This document shows, one piece after another, positions 25,509-33,438 of a DNA stretch of 64,000 nt (position 1 is its first letter; each line of letters starts with the position of its first letter). This stretch comes from Dactylosporangium vinaceum (lineage in GTDB: Bacteria > Actinomycetota > Actinomycetes > Mycobacteriales > Micromonosporaceae), in the NCBI RefSeq assembly GCF_019904175.1, contig NZ_CP061913.1, forward strand, positions 9,548,001 to 9,612,000, read 5' to 3'. The notes beneath the pieces were generated by a model that was given only the letters and a program-made list of their open reading frames with translations, had not been told where the DNA came from and made no database searches. The translations under genes were made by a program, and so were the position numbers.

Positions 25509-26588
25509 ATGACCAGGGCGGCGGTCCTGCGCGCGGTCGACGGCCCCGTCGCCGTCGAGGAGATCGAACTCAACCCGACCGGGCCGGGCCAGGTGCGGGT
25601 GCGCCTGGCCGCGGCCGGCGTCTGCCACTCGGACCTGTCGCTGGCCAACGGCACACTGCGCCAGCCCTTCCCGGCCGTGCTCGGCCACGAGGGCGCCGGC
25701 GTCGTCATCGAGGTCGGCGCGGGCGTCGCCGACCTCAGCGCCGGCGACCACGTGGTGCTGAACTGGTCGCCGCCGTGCCGGGCCTGCTGGTACTGCGAGC
25801 ACGGCGAGCCGTATCTGTGCGTCCACGCGGACGACGCCCGCAGCGTGCCGTTCGCCCGGACGGGCGAGAACGAGCTCGTCTACGCCGGTCTGGGCGTCGG
25901 CGGGTTCGCGGCCGAGACGGTCATCGGCGCGCACGCCTGCATCCCGGTCCCCCAGGACCTGCCCCTGGAGGAGGCGGCCCTGCTCGGCTGCGCGGTGCTC
26001 ACCGGCGTCGGCGCGGTCACGAACGCGGCGAAGGTGCAGCCGGGGCAGACGGTCGTCGTGGTCGGCCTCGGCGGCGTCGGCCTCGCCGCGATCCAGGGCG
26101 CCCGGCTGGCCGGTGCGTCGGCGATCATCGCGGTCGACCCCGCCCCGGCCAAGGAGGAGCTGGCCCTGTCCCTGGGCGCCACCCACTACCTGGCCCCGCA
26201 CGCCGGGCTGGGCAAGCAGATCCGGGCCCTGACCGGCGGCCTCGGCGCCGACCACGCGATCGAGTGCGTCGGGCGGGGCGAGACGATCCGGGCCGCCTGG
26301 TCCGCGACCCGCCGCGGCGGCACCGCCACCGTCGTCGGCCTCGGCTCGGCCCAGGACCCGGTCCAGTTCAACGCGCTCGAGGTCGCGTTCTTCGCCCGCA
26401 CCATCATCGGCTGCATGTACGGCAGCACCGACCCGGCCGTCGACGTGCCGATCCTGCTCGAGCACTACCGGGCCGGCCGGCTCAACCTGGCCGCGCTGGT
26501 CTCCGACGAGGTCGACCTGCACGGCGTCGGTGCGGCGTTCAGCCGGATGCGGGCCGGGCAGGGTGCGCGGACGCTCATCCGGTTCTAG
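25509..26588 (+). CDS. Zinc-dependent alcohol dehydrogenase (class III-like)
   Basis: 359 residues. Catalytic zinc ligands are in GVCHSDLS and LGHEGAGV; the structural zinc site is the four-Cys lobe CRACWYCEHGEPYLC; the NAD-binding loop is VGLGGVGLAA. Length and motifs match the long-chain Zn-ADH group that includes mycothiol/formaldehyde-type enzymes; aliphatic or cyclic alcohols are likely here. Its last 14 bases overlap the convergent hydrolase gene. Confidence 0.93.
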   Translation: MTRAAVLRAVDGPVAVEEIELNPTGPGQVRVRLAAAGVCHSDLSLANGTLRQPFPAVLGHEGAGVVIEVGAGVADLSAGDHVVLNWSPPCRACWYCEHGEPYLCVHADDARSVPFARTGENELVYAGLGVGGFAAETVIGAHACIPVPQDLPLEEAALLGCAVLTGVGAVTNAAKVQPGQTVVVVGLGGVGLAAIQGARLAGASAIIAVDPAPAKEELALSLGATHYLAPHAGLGKQIRALTGGLGADHAIECVGRGETIRAAWSATRRGGTATVVGLGSAQDPVQFNALEVAFFARTIIGCMYGSTDPAVDVPILLEHYRAGRLNLAALVSDEVDLHGVGAAFSRMRAGQGARTLIRF

Positions 26589-27351
26589 CCGTCGTCGCGA
26601 GGATGACCCGGGCGACGGCGTCCGGGTCATCGCTCATCGGCACGTGCCCGCAGCCGCGCAGCACGACGTGGCCGGCCGTGGCGAGCGCCGCGCGGGCCCG
26701 CTCGGCCTGGACCGGCAGCAGGATCCGATCGTGCTCGCCCCACGCGATGGTCACCGGCACCGCCGGGGCGCCGGTGAACGCATAGGTGGAGCCGTGCCGG
26801 GCCACCGCCGTGAAGCCCCGCCCGCCGCGCAGGGCGAGGGTGTCGGCCAGCGCGCGCTCCGGCGTGAGCACGGACGGGTCGGTGACGAGCGTGCCGAAGG
26901 AGAACCGGCGCCCGAACGCGGTGCGGTAGAACACCCGCAGCACCGGCGCCGGGGTGAACGCGCCGAACCGGAGGCTCCGCAGGATCCGCAGGGCCCGCTG
27001 CGCCTCCGCCGGGGTCGCGAAGCCGGCCGGGGACAGGGCGGTCACCGAGCGGGCCCGGCCGGCCGCCGCCAGCTCCAGGGCGATCGCGCCGCCGAGGCTG
27101 TTGCCGGCCACGTGGGGGCGGTCGAGGCCGAGCTCCGAGAAGAACGCCTGCAGGCTCGCCACCGCCGTCGGCATGCCGAGATTGCTCGCCGGCGCGGGCG
27201 TGCGGCCGAAGCCGGGCAGGTCGAGCGCGATCACGTCGTGGTGCTCGGCGAGCCGGGCGATGACCGGCTCCCAGGCCCGCCAGTGGTGGCCGATGCCGTG
27301 GATGAGCACGAGGGGCTCGCCGTGGCCGTGGCGTACGTAGTGGACGGTCAT
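26575..27351 (-). CDS. Alpha/beta hydrolase (esterase or lactonase)
   Basis: 258 residues from ATG 27351 (MTVHYVRHGHGEPLVLIHG). The oxyanion motif is LIHGIGHHW, the nucleophile Ser is in VAGNSLGGA, the acid Asp in WGEHDRIL and His in GCGHVPM. ATGA overlap with the upstream monooxygenase gene means the two are translated from one message. Hydrolysis of the ester or lactone made by a Baeyer-Villiger enzyme is the natural coupling. Confidence 0.9.
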   Translation of the reverse strand: MTVHYVRHGHGEPLVLIHGIGHHWRAWEPVIARLAEHHDVIALDLPGFGRTPAPASNLGMPTAVASLQAFFSELGLDRPHVAGNSLGGAIALELAAAGRARSVTALSPAGFATPAEAQRALRILRSLRFGAFTPAPVLRVFYRTAFGRRFSFGTLVTDPSVLTPERALADTLALRGGRGFTAVARHGSTYAFTGAPAVPVTIAWGEHDRILLPVQAERARAALATAGHVVLRGCGHVPMSDDPDAVARVILATTARTG

Positions 27352-28772
27352 GCGTAGTTGCCCCGGTCGAAGCGGCGCATCCTGAGCCGGTACGCCCACG
27401 TGGAGCCGGGCCACAGCGTCGAGTTGCGGCCGGTGGCGTCGATGTACCAGCTCCGGCACCCGGTCGCCCACACCGTGCGGGCCATCCGCCGGTCCAGGTC
27501 CGCGACGAAGCGGGCCTGCGCCTCCGGGCGCGGTTCGAGGGGCCGGTCCAGATGCCTGAGCGCCTTGAGGAGGTACCGCAGCTGCGACTCGATCATCAGG
27601 ACGACCGAGTTGTGGCCGAGGCCGGTGTTGGGGCCGAGCAGGAGGAACAGGTTGGGGAAGCCGGCCACGGTGGTGCCGCGGAACGCCTGCGGGCTGCCCT
27701 GCCAGTGCTCGGCCAGGCTGCGGCCGTCGCGGCCCCGGATCCGCTCGGCGATCGGCAGGTCGGTGACCCGGAAGCCGGTGCTGAAGACGATGACGTCGGC
27801 CGGGTGCTCGGTGCCGTCACGGGTGACCACGGCGTGCGGGCGGACCTCGGCGATCGGCTCGGTGACGACGTCGACGTTGTCCCGCGCCAGCGCCGGGTAG
27901 TAGTCGTCGGACTTGAGCACGCGCTTGCAGCCCATCCGGTAGTCCGGGGTGAGCTTCGCCCGCAGCCGCGGATCGCTGACGCTGCGGTGCAGGTTGGCCC
28001 GGGCCGCCTTCTCCGCGAACCGCATGACCGCCGGGCGCAGGAAAGCGATCACCGTGGCCTCGATCTGCCAGTACACGAGCGCGCGCACGCAGCGCTGAAG
28101 ACCGGGGACGCGGCGATACAGCGCGCGCTCCCACGACTTGAGCGGCCGCTCCCCGCGCGGCATCACCCAGGCCGGGGTCCGCTGGAACAGCGTGACGCGC
28201 CCGGCCGTGGGCTGGATCGCCGGCACGATCTGCACCGCCGACGCCCCGGTCCCGACGACGGCGACCCGGCGCCCGGCCAGGTCGGCCTCGTGGTTCCAGC
28301 GGGCCGAGTGGAACGCTTCGCCGCGGAACGTCTCCAGCCCCGGCAGCTTCGGGATCACCGGCTCGTTCAGCGGGCCGCCGGCGGCGACGAGGACCTCGGC
28401 CGTCCACTGCCCCTGGGAGGTCGTGATGCGCCAGCGCGACCCGGCCTCGTCCCAGTCGGCCTGCTGGACCTCCGCGCCGAACCGGATCGCCGGGAGCACC
28501 CCGAACCGCTGCGCGCACGTGCGCAGGTAGGCCCAGATCTCGGCCTGCGGTGAGTAGGTGCTCGTCCAGTCCGGGTTGAGGGCGAACGAGAAGGAGTACA
28601 CCTGGGAAGGCACGTCACACGCGCAGCCGGGATAGCTGTTCTCCCGCCAGGTGCCGCCGAGATCGCCGGCGCGTTCGAAGACGACGAAGTCGTCGTGTCC
28701 GCGCTGTTTGAGCCGGATGGCCGCGCCCAGTCCGCCGAACCCGGCGCCGATGATCGCAATGCGCACGTGCAC
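27348..28772 (-). CDS. Flavin-containing Baeyer-Villiger-type monooxygenase
   Basis: 474 residues from GTG 28772 (VHVRIAIIGAGFGG); in-frame codons back to 28802 are spanned by a repeat. Two dinucleotide loops are visible: FAD site IIGAGFGGLGAA and NADPH site VVGTGASAVQI. Between them FRGEAFHSARW matches the F-x-G-x-x-x-H-x-x-x-W fingerprint of Baeyer-Villiger monooxygenases, although the following residue is Asn rather than Pro/Asp. The family inserts oxygen next to a ketone to give an ester or lactone. It is co-transcribed with the hydrolase. Confidence 0.9.
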   Translation of the reverse strand: MHVRIAIIGAGFGGLGAAIRLKQRGHDDFVVFERAGDLGGTWRENSYPGCACDVPSQVYSFSFALNPDWTSTYSPQAEIWAYLRTCAQRFGVLPAIRFGAEVQQADWDEAGSRWRITTSQGQWTAEVLVAAGGPLNEPVIPKLPGLETFRGEAFHSARWNHEADLAGRRVAVVGTGASAVQIVPAIQPTAGRVTLFQRTPAWVMPRGERPLKSWERALYRRVPGLQRCVRALVYWQIEATVIAFLRPAVMRFAEKAARANLHRSVSDPRLRAKLTPDYRMGCKRVLKSDDYYPALARDNVDVVTEPIAEVRPHAVVTRDGTEHPADVIVFSTGFRVTDLPIAERIRGRDGRSLAEHWQGSPQAFRGTTVAGFPNLFLLLGPNTGLGHNSVVLMIESQLRYLLKALRHLDRPLEPRPEAQARFVADLDRRMARTVWATGCRSWYIDATGRNSTLWPGSTWAYRLRMRRFDRGNYA

Positions 28773-28783
28773 TGGCAACCCCC

Positions 28784-28816
28784 TGGTACCACTTGGTACC
28801 ACCGGACGTTACCACC
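28784..28816. promoter_or_regulatory. Triple TACCAC direct repeat with two GGTACC palindromes
   Basis: TACCAC occurs at 28787, 28797 and 28810, so the spacings are 10 and 13 bases, and GGTACC palindromes lie at 28785 and 28795. One helical turn between the first two copies suggests stacked protein binding. The array is just upstream of the monooxygenase start chosen here, where a promoter or operator is expected. Confidence 0.4.
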
Positions 28817-28887
28817 GGGTAGGGCGCGGCAAAAGGGGGCCCGCCCCCGCACGGGCGAGCCCCCATCTTGCAATCTCCCCTGGTTGG

Positions 28888-29799
28888 CTACATGCCGAGG
28901 AGACGATCCAGGTAGTCGCGGTAGCCACGCACGGCCGCGCGCAGCCGCTCGGTGTCGTCGCCCGGCTCGTTCTGCCAGTTGGCCAGCTGGGCCCGCTGCG
29001 CCTGCAGGGCGTTGGTGATGGTGTCGAGCGCCTCGCCGACCAGCTGGTCGGCCTCGCCGGCGACGGCCCGGGGGTCGTCGATGAAGCGCAGTTGCAGCTC
29101 CCGCCACCGCTCGCGCAGCCCGTCGACGGCACCGTCGGTCCAGACGGCCCCGACGGCTGTCACGTCGACCGAGCCGGGCGTCGAGTCGACGACCGCCGGG
29201 GTCTCGGCCTCGGTCTCGGCCACCGGAGTCTCGGTCTCGGCCACCGGCTCGAGGTCGGTGTCGGACGGCACCGCGGCGTCGGGCTCGAGGTCGGTCTCGG
29301 TGGCGTGCTCCGCCTTCCACGCGCGGTCCTCGCGGGCCTCGGCCGCGGCGACCTGGTCCTCGGCGACATCGGCGTCGTCCAGGCGGTCGCCGGTCTCGTC
29401 CGACGCCTCGACGTCGCGGACCTCGTTCTCGCGCACGGCGTTGTCGTAGGCGGCGTCCACCTCGTCCGATTCGACGGGCCGGGTGTCGGCGTCGCCGTAC
29501 TGGGTGTCGTCGGCGTACTGCGTGTCGTGGGCGTCGAGGGTGTCGTGGGTGTGGACGGTGCCGTCGGCGTCCTGGTCCTCGCGGGCCAGGGCCTCCTCGC
29601 GGTCCACCACCTCGACGTCGTCGCGGTCGGCCGCGTCAGGGTCCACCGAGCCGGACGCGTAGGTCGAGGCCGGGTAGGTCTCGTCCCGGACCTCGTCGCC
29701 GCGCTCGTCGTCGCTGCGGTGGTCGTGGTCGTCGTGGCTGCCGTCGCGCTGGTGACCGATCACGGGAACGTAGGTCTCGTGCTGCTCCTGCTGAGTCAT
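28888..29799 (-). CDS. Acidic protein with C-terminal RW-DDP module (paralogue A)
   Basis: 303 residues. Residues 1-215 are extremely acidic and low in complexity, rich in Asp, Glu, Thr and His (short repeats such as HDTQYADDTQYGDADT and VAETETPVAETEAE), so probably disordered. Residues about 225-303 are the shared helical module: RWRELQLRFIDDP, then A-G-E-A-D-Q-L-V, then DTERLRAAVRGYRDYL. No signal or membrane segment is present. It is last in a four-gene operon, 23 bases after paralogue B. No function is known to me. Confidence 0.82.
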   Translation of the reverse strand: MTQQEQHETYVPVIGHQRDGSHDDHDHRSDDERGDEVRDETYPASTYASGSVDPDAADRDDVEVVDREEALAREDQDADGTVHTHDTLDAHDTQYADDTQYGDADTRPVESDEVDAAYDNAVRENEVRDVEASDETGDRLDDADVAEDQVAAAEAREDRAWKAEHATETDLEPDAAVPSDTDLEPVAETETPVAETEAETPAVVDSTPGSVDVTAVGAVWTDGAVDGLRERWRELQLRFIDDPRAVAGEADQLVGEALDTITNALQAQRAQLANWQNEPGDDTERLRAAVRGYRDYLDRLLGM

Positions 29800-29822
29800 C
29801 GCAGAGTTCCCTTCCCCCGGCC

Positions 29823-30572
29823 CTACGACCGGCTCGTGGTGTCGTGCGAAACGTCGCCATTGCGCTGGCGGGGAACGTCGGCCACGTCGTCGTCGGCGGC
29901 GGCCCGGTGCAGCTGCGCGCGGTGGCGCTCGGCCGGGTCGTCGAAGCCGGTGACGTGCTCGGCGTCGGCCTCGGCGGCCACCGCGGCGGCCTCGGCGTGG
30001 TCGTCACGGTCGGAGGGGCGGCCGTGCACCGAGGGGGTGACGTCCGCGGTGCCGAGCAGCTCGGAGAAGAGCGTGCGGTAGTGCACCACGGCCTGGCGCA
30101 GCTGCTCGGTGCTGGCCTCGCCGCGGTCGGAGAGCTGCGAGATCTCGTGGGCCTCGCGCAGGTGGCCGACGGTGTTGGCGTGCTCGACGGAGAGGTGGGC
30201 GATGCTTTCCTCGTGGTCGCCGGTGGGGTACCCGCGCTCGGCGGCCACCTGGCTCACGAGGGCGTCGGCGTCGCGTACGGCGCCGGCCGGGTCGTCGAGG
30301 AATCGGGCCTGGATCTCTTCCCACTGGGTGGTGTATCGGGCCCGCGACTCCGCAGAAAGCTCTTTGATCTCGAGCTGGGCGTGGCGGCGTTCGCGCTCAC
30401 GGAGCTCGCGTTCGGCAGCGAGGCGGCTGTCCCCCTCGGCTACGGCCCGGTCGTACTCGGGGCCGAACCGGGTCTGCAGGGCCCGCCGCCGGGTGACGAA
30501 CCAGATGCCGTAGCCGAGCGCGGCGATCACGATCAGCACGATGACCGTGATCAAAACTTGGGTGGCTGTCAT
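29823..30572 (-). CDS. Membrane-anchored helical protein with RW-DDP module (paralogue B)
   Basis: 249 residues. One N-terminal membrane helix (VLITVIVLIVIAALGYGIWF) is followed by RFGPEYDRAVAEGDSRLAA and a long charged helix, a pattern I recognise from a widespread, uncharacterised actinobacterial family. The shared module follows (QWEEIQARFLDDP ... STEQLRQAVVHYRTLFSELL), here with a roughly 25-residue insertion not found in the other three. The tail (about 190-249) is acidic and disordered. The start ATG at 30570-30572 places the helix at the very N-terminus, so the body may face the cytoplasm or the exterior. Confidence 0.82.
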   Translation of the reverse strand: MTATQVLITVIVLIVIAALGYGIWFVTRRRALQTRFGPEYDRAVAEGDSRLAAERELRERERRHAQLEIKELSAESRARYTTQWEEIQARFLDDPAGAVRDADALVSQVAAERGYPTGDHEESIAHLSVEHANTVGHLREAHEISQLSDRGEASTEQLRQAVVHYRTLFSELLGTADVTPSVHGRPSDRDDHAEAAAVAAEADAEHVTGFDDPAERHRAQLHRAAADDDVADVPRQRNGDVSHDTTSRS

Positions 30573-30627
30573 GGCGGTCCTCCTTCGATGGAGGTATGCC
30601 CCTCGGACCGCCCTGCTCAAACGGAGT

Positions 30628-31206
30628 TCATGCACCGACCAGATGGTTGAGGAAGTCGCGGTACCCGTGCACCGCCGCCCGCAGCTGCTCGGTGTCGTCC
30701 CGCCCGGAGGCGCGCCAGGTGCTGAGCTGGTCCTTGCGCGCGTTGAGCGAGGCCGTCACCCCGGCCAGGGCGTCGTCGACGAGCCGCTCCGCCTCGCCGG
30801 CCGCGGACTGCGGGTCGTCGACGAACCGCAGCTGGAGGTCCTGCCACCGGGTCCGCACCTCGTAGGCGTGCGCCTCGCTCGTCATGCCCGTCATGCCCGT
30901 CATACCGGCCATGCCGGTTGTACCCGTCATGCCGGTTGGGCCCGCCATACCGGGCATGCCGGTCATGCCCATGGCGGGCATCGCCGACATCGGGGCCGCG
31001 GGCGTCGGCGCTCGCGGGGCGGCCGGCGCCGCGGCCGGAGCGACGGGCGCGGCGGTGGCCGGGGCCGCAGGCGTGGGCGTGGGTGCCGGCGCGGGCGTCT
31101 CGGCCTCCAGCTCCTCCTCGTCCTCCCGGCCCCCGCGCAGCAGGATCCAGCCGCCCACGGCCAGGGCCACAACCACCAGGCCGATCGTGATCGTCGTCGA
31201 GTTCAT
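30628..31206 (-). CDS. Membrane-anchored protein with Met-rich repeats and RW-DDP module (paralogue C)
   Basis: 192 residues. An N-terminal membrane helix (ITIGLVVVALAVGGWILL) is followed by a Glu stretch, an Ala/Pro/Thr linker, then about 35 residues of M-x-x-M repeats (MGMTGMPGMAGPTGMTG and on) encoded by degenerate nine-base DNA repeats around 30880-30980. The shared module (RWQDLQLRFVDDP ... DTEQLRAAVHGYRDFL) forms the C-terminus. Clustered MxxM motifs resemble copper-binding segments, but this may be only a flexible spacer. It starts 10 bases after paralogue D stops. Confidence 0.82.
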   Translation of the reverse strand: MNSTTITIGLVVVALAVGGWILLRGGREDEEELEAETPAPAPTPTPAAPATAAPVAPAAAPAAPRAPTPAAPMSAMPAMGMTGMPGMAGPTGMTGTTGMAGMTGMTGMTSEAHAYEVRTRWQDLQLRFVDDPQSAAGEAERLVDDALAGVTASLNARKDQLSTWRASGRDDTEQLRAAVHGYRDFLNHLVGA

Positions 31207-31216
31207 GGGGTACCCC

Positions 31217-31630
31217 TCACAAGGCGAGGATGCGGTCGAGGAACTCGCGGTAGTCGCGCAGCGAGGCGCGCAGGTTCTCGGTGTCCAGTCCACGGGCGGC
31301 CCGCTGCTGGTGCAGCTGGCCCCGGCGCGCGTCGAGCGAGGCGGTCAGCGAGACCACCGCGTCCTGCACGAGCCGCTCCGCCTCACCGGCGACCAGGTGC
31401 GGGTCGTCGATGAAGCGCAGCTGCAGCTCCTGCCACCGCGCCTTGATCCGCTGCCGGTCGGCGTCGTTCCACAGCGCGGCCAGGGACACCGCCGAGCCGC
31501 CGACCGGCCGGTACGCCGAACCGTTGACCGGGGCCGAGCTCACCGCCGGCGCCGGTGGACTCTCCACCGGCACCCGGTCCGGCTCGTCCTCCTCGACCTG
31601 CGGCGCCAGTTCGTCGCCTTCAGGTTGCAT
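31217..31630 (-). CDS. Soluble protein with RW-DDP module (paralogue D), first gene of the operon
   Basis: 137 residues from ATG 31630, which follows GAGAGGAA. The first 50 residues are acidic and Pro/Val-rich; the rest is the shared module RWQELQLRFIDDP ... DTENLRASLRDYREFL. By hand alignment it matches paralogue C at about 41 of 73 positions. There is no signal or membrane helix. The four genes D-C-B-A read in one direction with gaps of 10, 55 and 23 bases, so they form one transcription unit. Confidence 0.8.
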   Translation of the reverse strand: MQPEGDELAPQVEEDEPDRVPVESPPAPAVSSAPVNGSAYRPVGGSAVSLAALWNDADRQRIKARWQELQLRFIDDPHLVAGEAERLVQDAVVSLTASLDARRGQLHQQRAARGLDTENLRASLRDYREFLDRILAL

Positions 31631-31860
31631 GCGCGCGTTCCTCTCATCGGGAGCAGCCGCGATACCCCCGCCCATCCGGACAAAAGCCACCCGCCTGGGT
31701 GACCCGCGAGCCGGCCGGCGTGACCGCGGCCACGCTTGCGGCCTTTCGCAAGCCGTCCGCAAGTGCCCGCCAAGTCCTTGACGGCAGAGTGCGGAGCATG
31801 ACGAACTCGAGCAAGTCCTGGGCCGGTCCCACGTTCAGCATCCAGACCTTCGCCGCCGCC

Positions 31861-32970
31861 TCAGCCCCGCACTTGTACCAGCGCAAAAGCGCCGCTGGTA
31901 CGCCATGACGCCGGCAGACTCCGCTCGGCGCCCGCGGCCAGGCCGGTGACCACGTCCGACTTCACCGTCCGCAGCGCCGCGACCGGCCCCGGGAAGTAGC
32001 CGCTGACCTCCGCGAACGGGGTGCTCGACGGCCACATCCGATCCCCGACCAGGCGGCGGTAGTTGAGATCCCCCTTGAGGATCGTCAGCTCCGCCGCCGC
32101 GAACCGGCCCGCCAGCTCCGGCGCCGCGTCGTGAAACGTCAGCGGTGCGCAGTAGAAGCTGTGGGAGTACAACTGCAGAGTCCCTTGCCGCAGGGCGGCG
32201 GTCAGCCGACCACCGATCGGGCTCCCGGCCGGGAAGCGCCGCAGCTCGTCCAGCACGTCGGCGGTGAGGGCGTCGGACACGAAGTACGGTGCCGGCTTGA
32301 CGTGCAGCTCCACCCGCGCCGCCCGCCCGGTCCGCAGCAGGAAGTCGATGAGCACGAGGTCGGGCAGCAGCTCCCGCCCCGCGTTGTCGGCCACGACGAT
32401 CACCGTCCCGCCGCCGGCCAGCTCCCACATCCGCTTGCCGTCGTCCACGAGCAGCTCGTCCACCTGCTCGACATGCCCGGCCACCAGCTTGAACCCGAGA
32501 TCGGCCCGGTTACCCCACACCGCCGCCCGCACCAGCGCGACCTCCTGCTCCGCCTCCGGCAGCCCCTCCAGCGCCGCGAGCGCCTCCAACTCCTGCGGGG
32601 TCGGCGCATCGGACGCCTTCTGCGGCCCGAACGGATCGATCCCCCGCCAGGCCCCCGCCCCGTAGTACCCCACCGCCTCCAGCAACCGCCGGTAGAAGAA
32701 GTTCTCGGCGAACAGGAACGGCACGTCGAACCACGACTGCCCCCAGAACCCGGCCCCCCACGCCGCCCAGGCCGCGGCATCGTGCGCATCGGCCCGCAAG
32801 GGCTCGACCCGCACCTCCTGCACGAGCAACTGCAGCTCCGTCCGTACCTCCGGAGGGTACGGATGCGCCCGGAGCACCCGTTCCACAATGGCCGGATGCC
32901 TGTCCCGCAGCACCGAATGCGGGAACGAGGCGGGGTCACTGCTCATGATCACGGGTGGCTCGACGCGCAT
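31861..32970 (-). CDS. DUF89/ARMT1-family damage-control phosphatase-like protein
   Basis: 369 residues from ATG 32970. VVADNAGRELLPDLVLIDFLL (about 215) is the D-N-x-G-x-E metal site of the DUF89 fold, and LTILKGDLNYRRL (about 315) is the second conserved motif with Lys, Asp and Asn. The N-terminal helical cap contains FAENFFYRRLLEAVGYY. Characterised members are metal-dependent phosphatases acting on damaged sugar phosphates or similar metabolites. Divergent from the DUF1232 gene with only 29 bases between starts, so promoters are shared or overlapping. Confidence 0.87.
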   Translation of the reverse strand: MRVEPPVIMSSDPASFPHSVLRDRHPAIVERVLRAHPYPPEVRTELQLLVQEVRVEPLRADAHDAAAWAAWGAGFWGQSWFDVPFLFAENFFYRRLLEAVGYYGAGAWRGIDPFGPQKASDAPTPQELEALAALEGLPEAEQEVALVRAAVWGNRADLGFKLVAGHVEQVDELLVDDGKRMWELAGGGTVIVVADNAGRELLPDLVLIDFLLRTGRAARVELHVKPAPYFVSDALTADVLDELRRFPAGSPIGGRLTAALRQGTLQLYSHSFYCAPLTFHDAAPELAGRFAAAELTILKGDLNYRRLVGDRMWPSSTPFAEVSGYFPGPVAALRTVKSDVVTGLAAGAERSLPASWRTSGAFALVQVRG

Positions 32971-32999
32971 GGGGGCAGTATCGCCCGTAAACTCGAACC

Positions 33000-33335
33000 A
33001 TGTCGGAGGAGTTGTTCTACGCAATCCTCGTGATCGGTGGCATCCTGCTGATCGCCCTGCTGGTCGTGGCGATCGTCCTGGCCGTGCGAGTCTGGAAGAC
33101 CGGCAAGTATCTCCAAGCCATGGGCATGGGCGGCCGCTGGGTCTTCTGGGGCGCCATCATCTACACCATCTTCCCCATCGACCTCCTCCCCGACCCGATC
33201 TACCTGGACGACGTGGGCGTCCTGGGCGGCGCCCTGATCTACCTGAGCCGGCTGGCCATGAAGGCCCGCCAGAACCACCAGGCCCAGCCCGGCCCCGCTC
33301 CCCAGCCGCAGCGCCCACCCCAGATCCGCCGCTGA
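33000..33335 (+). CDS. DUF1232 small membrane protein (YkvA-like)
   Basis: 111 residues. An N-terminal membrane helix (YAILVIGGILLIALLVVAIV) is followed by the DUF1232 signature YTIFPIDLLPDPIYLDD and a second hydrophobic helix; the tail is Pro/Gln-rich and basic. The function of DUF1232 is unknown. It is divergent from the DUF89 gene. Confidence 0.88.
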   Translation: MSEELFYAILVIGGILLIALLVVAIVLAVRVWKTGKYLQAMGMGGRWVFWGAIIYTIFPIDLLPDPIYLDDVGVLGGALIYLSRLAMKARQNHQAQPGPAPQPQRPPQIRR

Positions 33336-33438
33336 CCACCGCGACCCGTCCGCGATCTCCGGCGGGAGCCGATCCGGATCGCCGCACCGGCGGCGCGCGG
33401 GGCCGACCTGCTCCGCGCTTTCCTGCGATGATCAGGGC

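Noticed and set aside
31875..31902. Terminator hairpin TACCAGCG...CGCTGGTA
   Set aside because: The inverted repeat lies within the last codons of the DUF89 gene rather than after its stop, so it is not annotated as a terminator.
31798..31908. Small plus-strand ORF of 36 codons starting MTNSSKSW, a possible peptide precursor
   Set aside because: It has no ribosome binding site, overlaps the end of the DUF89 gene and has no modification or export genes nearby.
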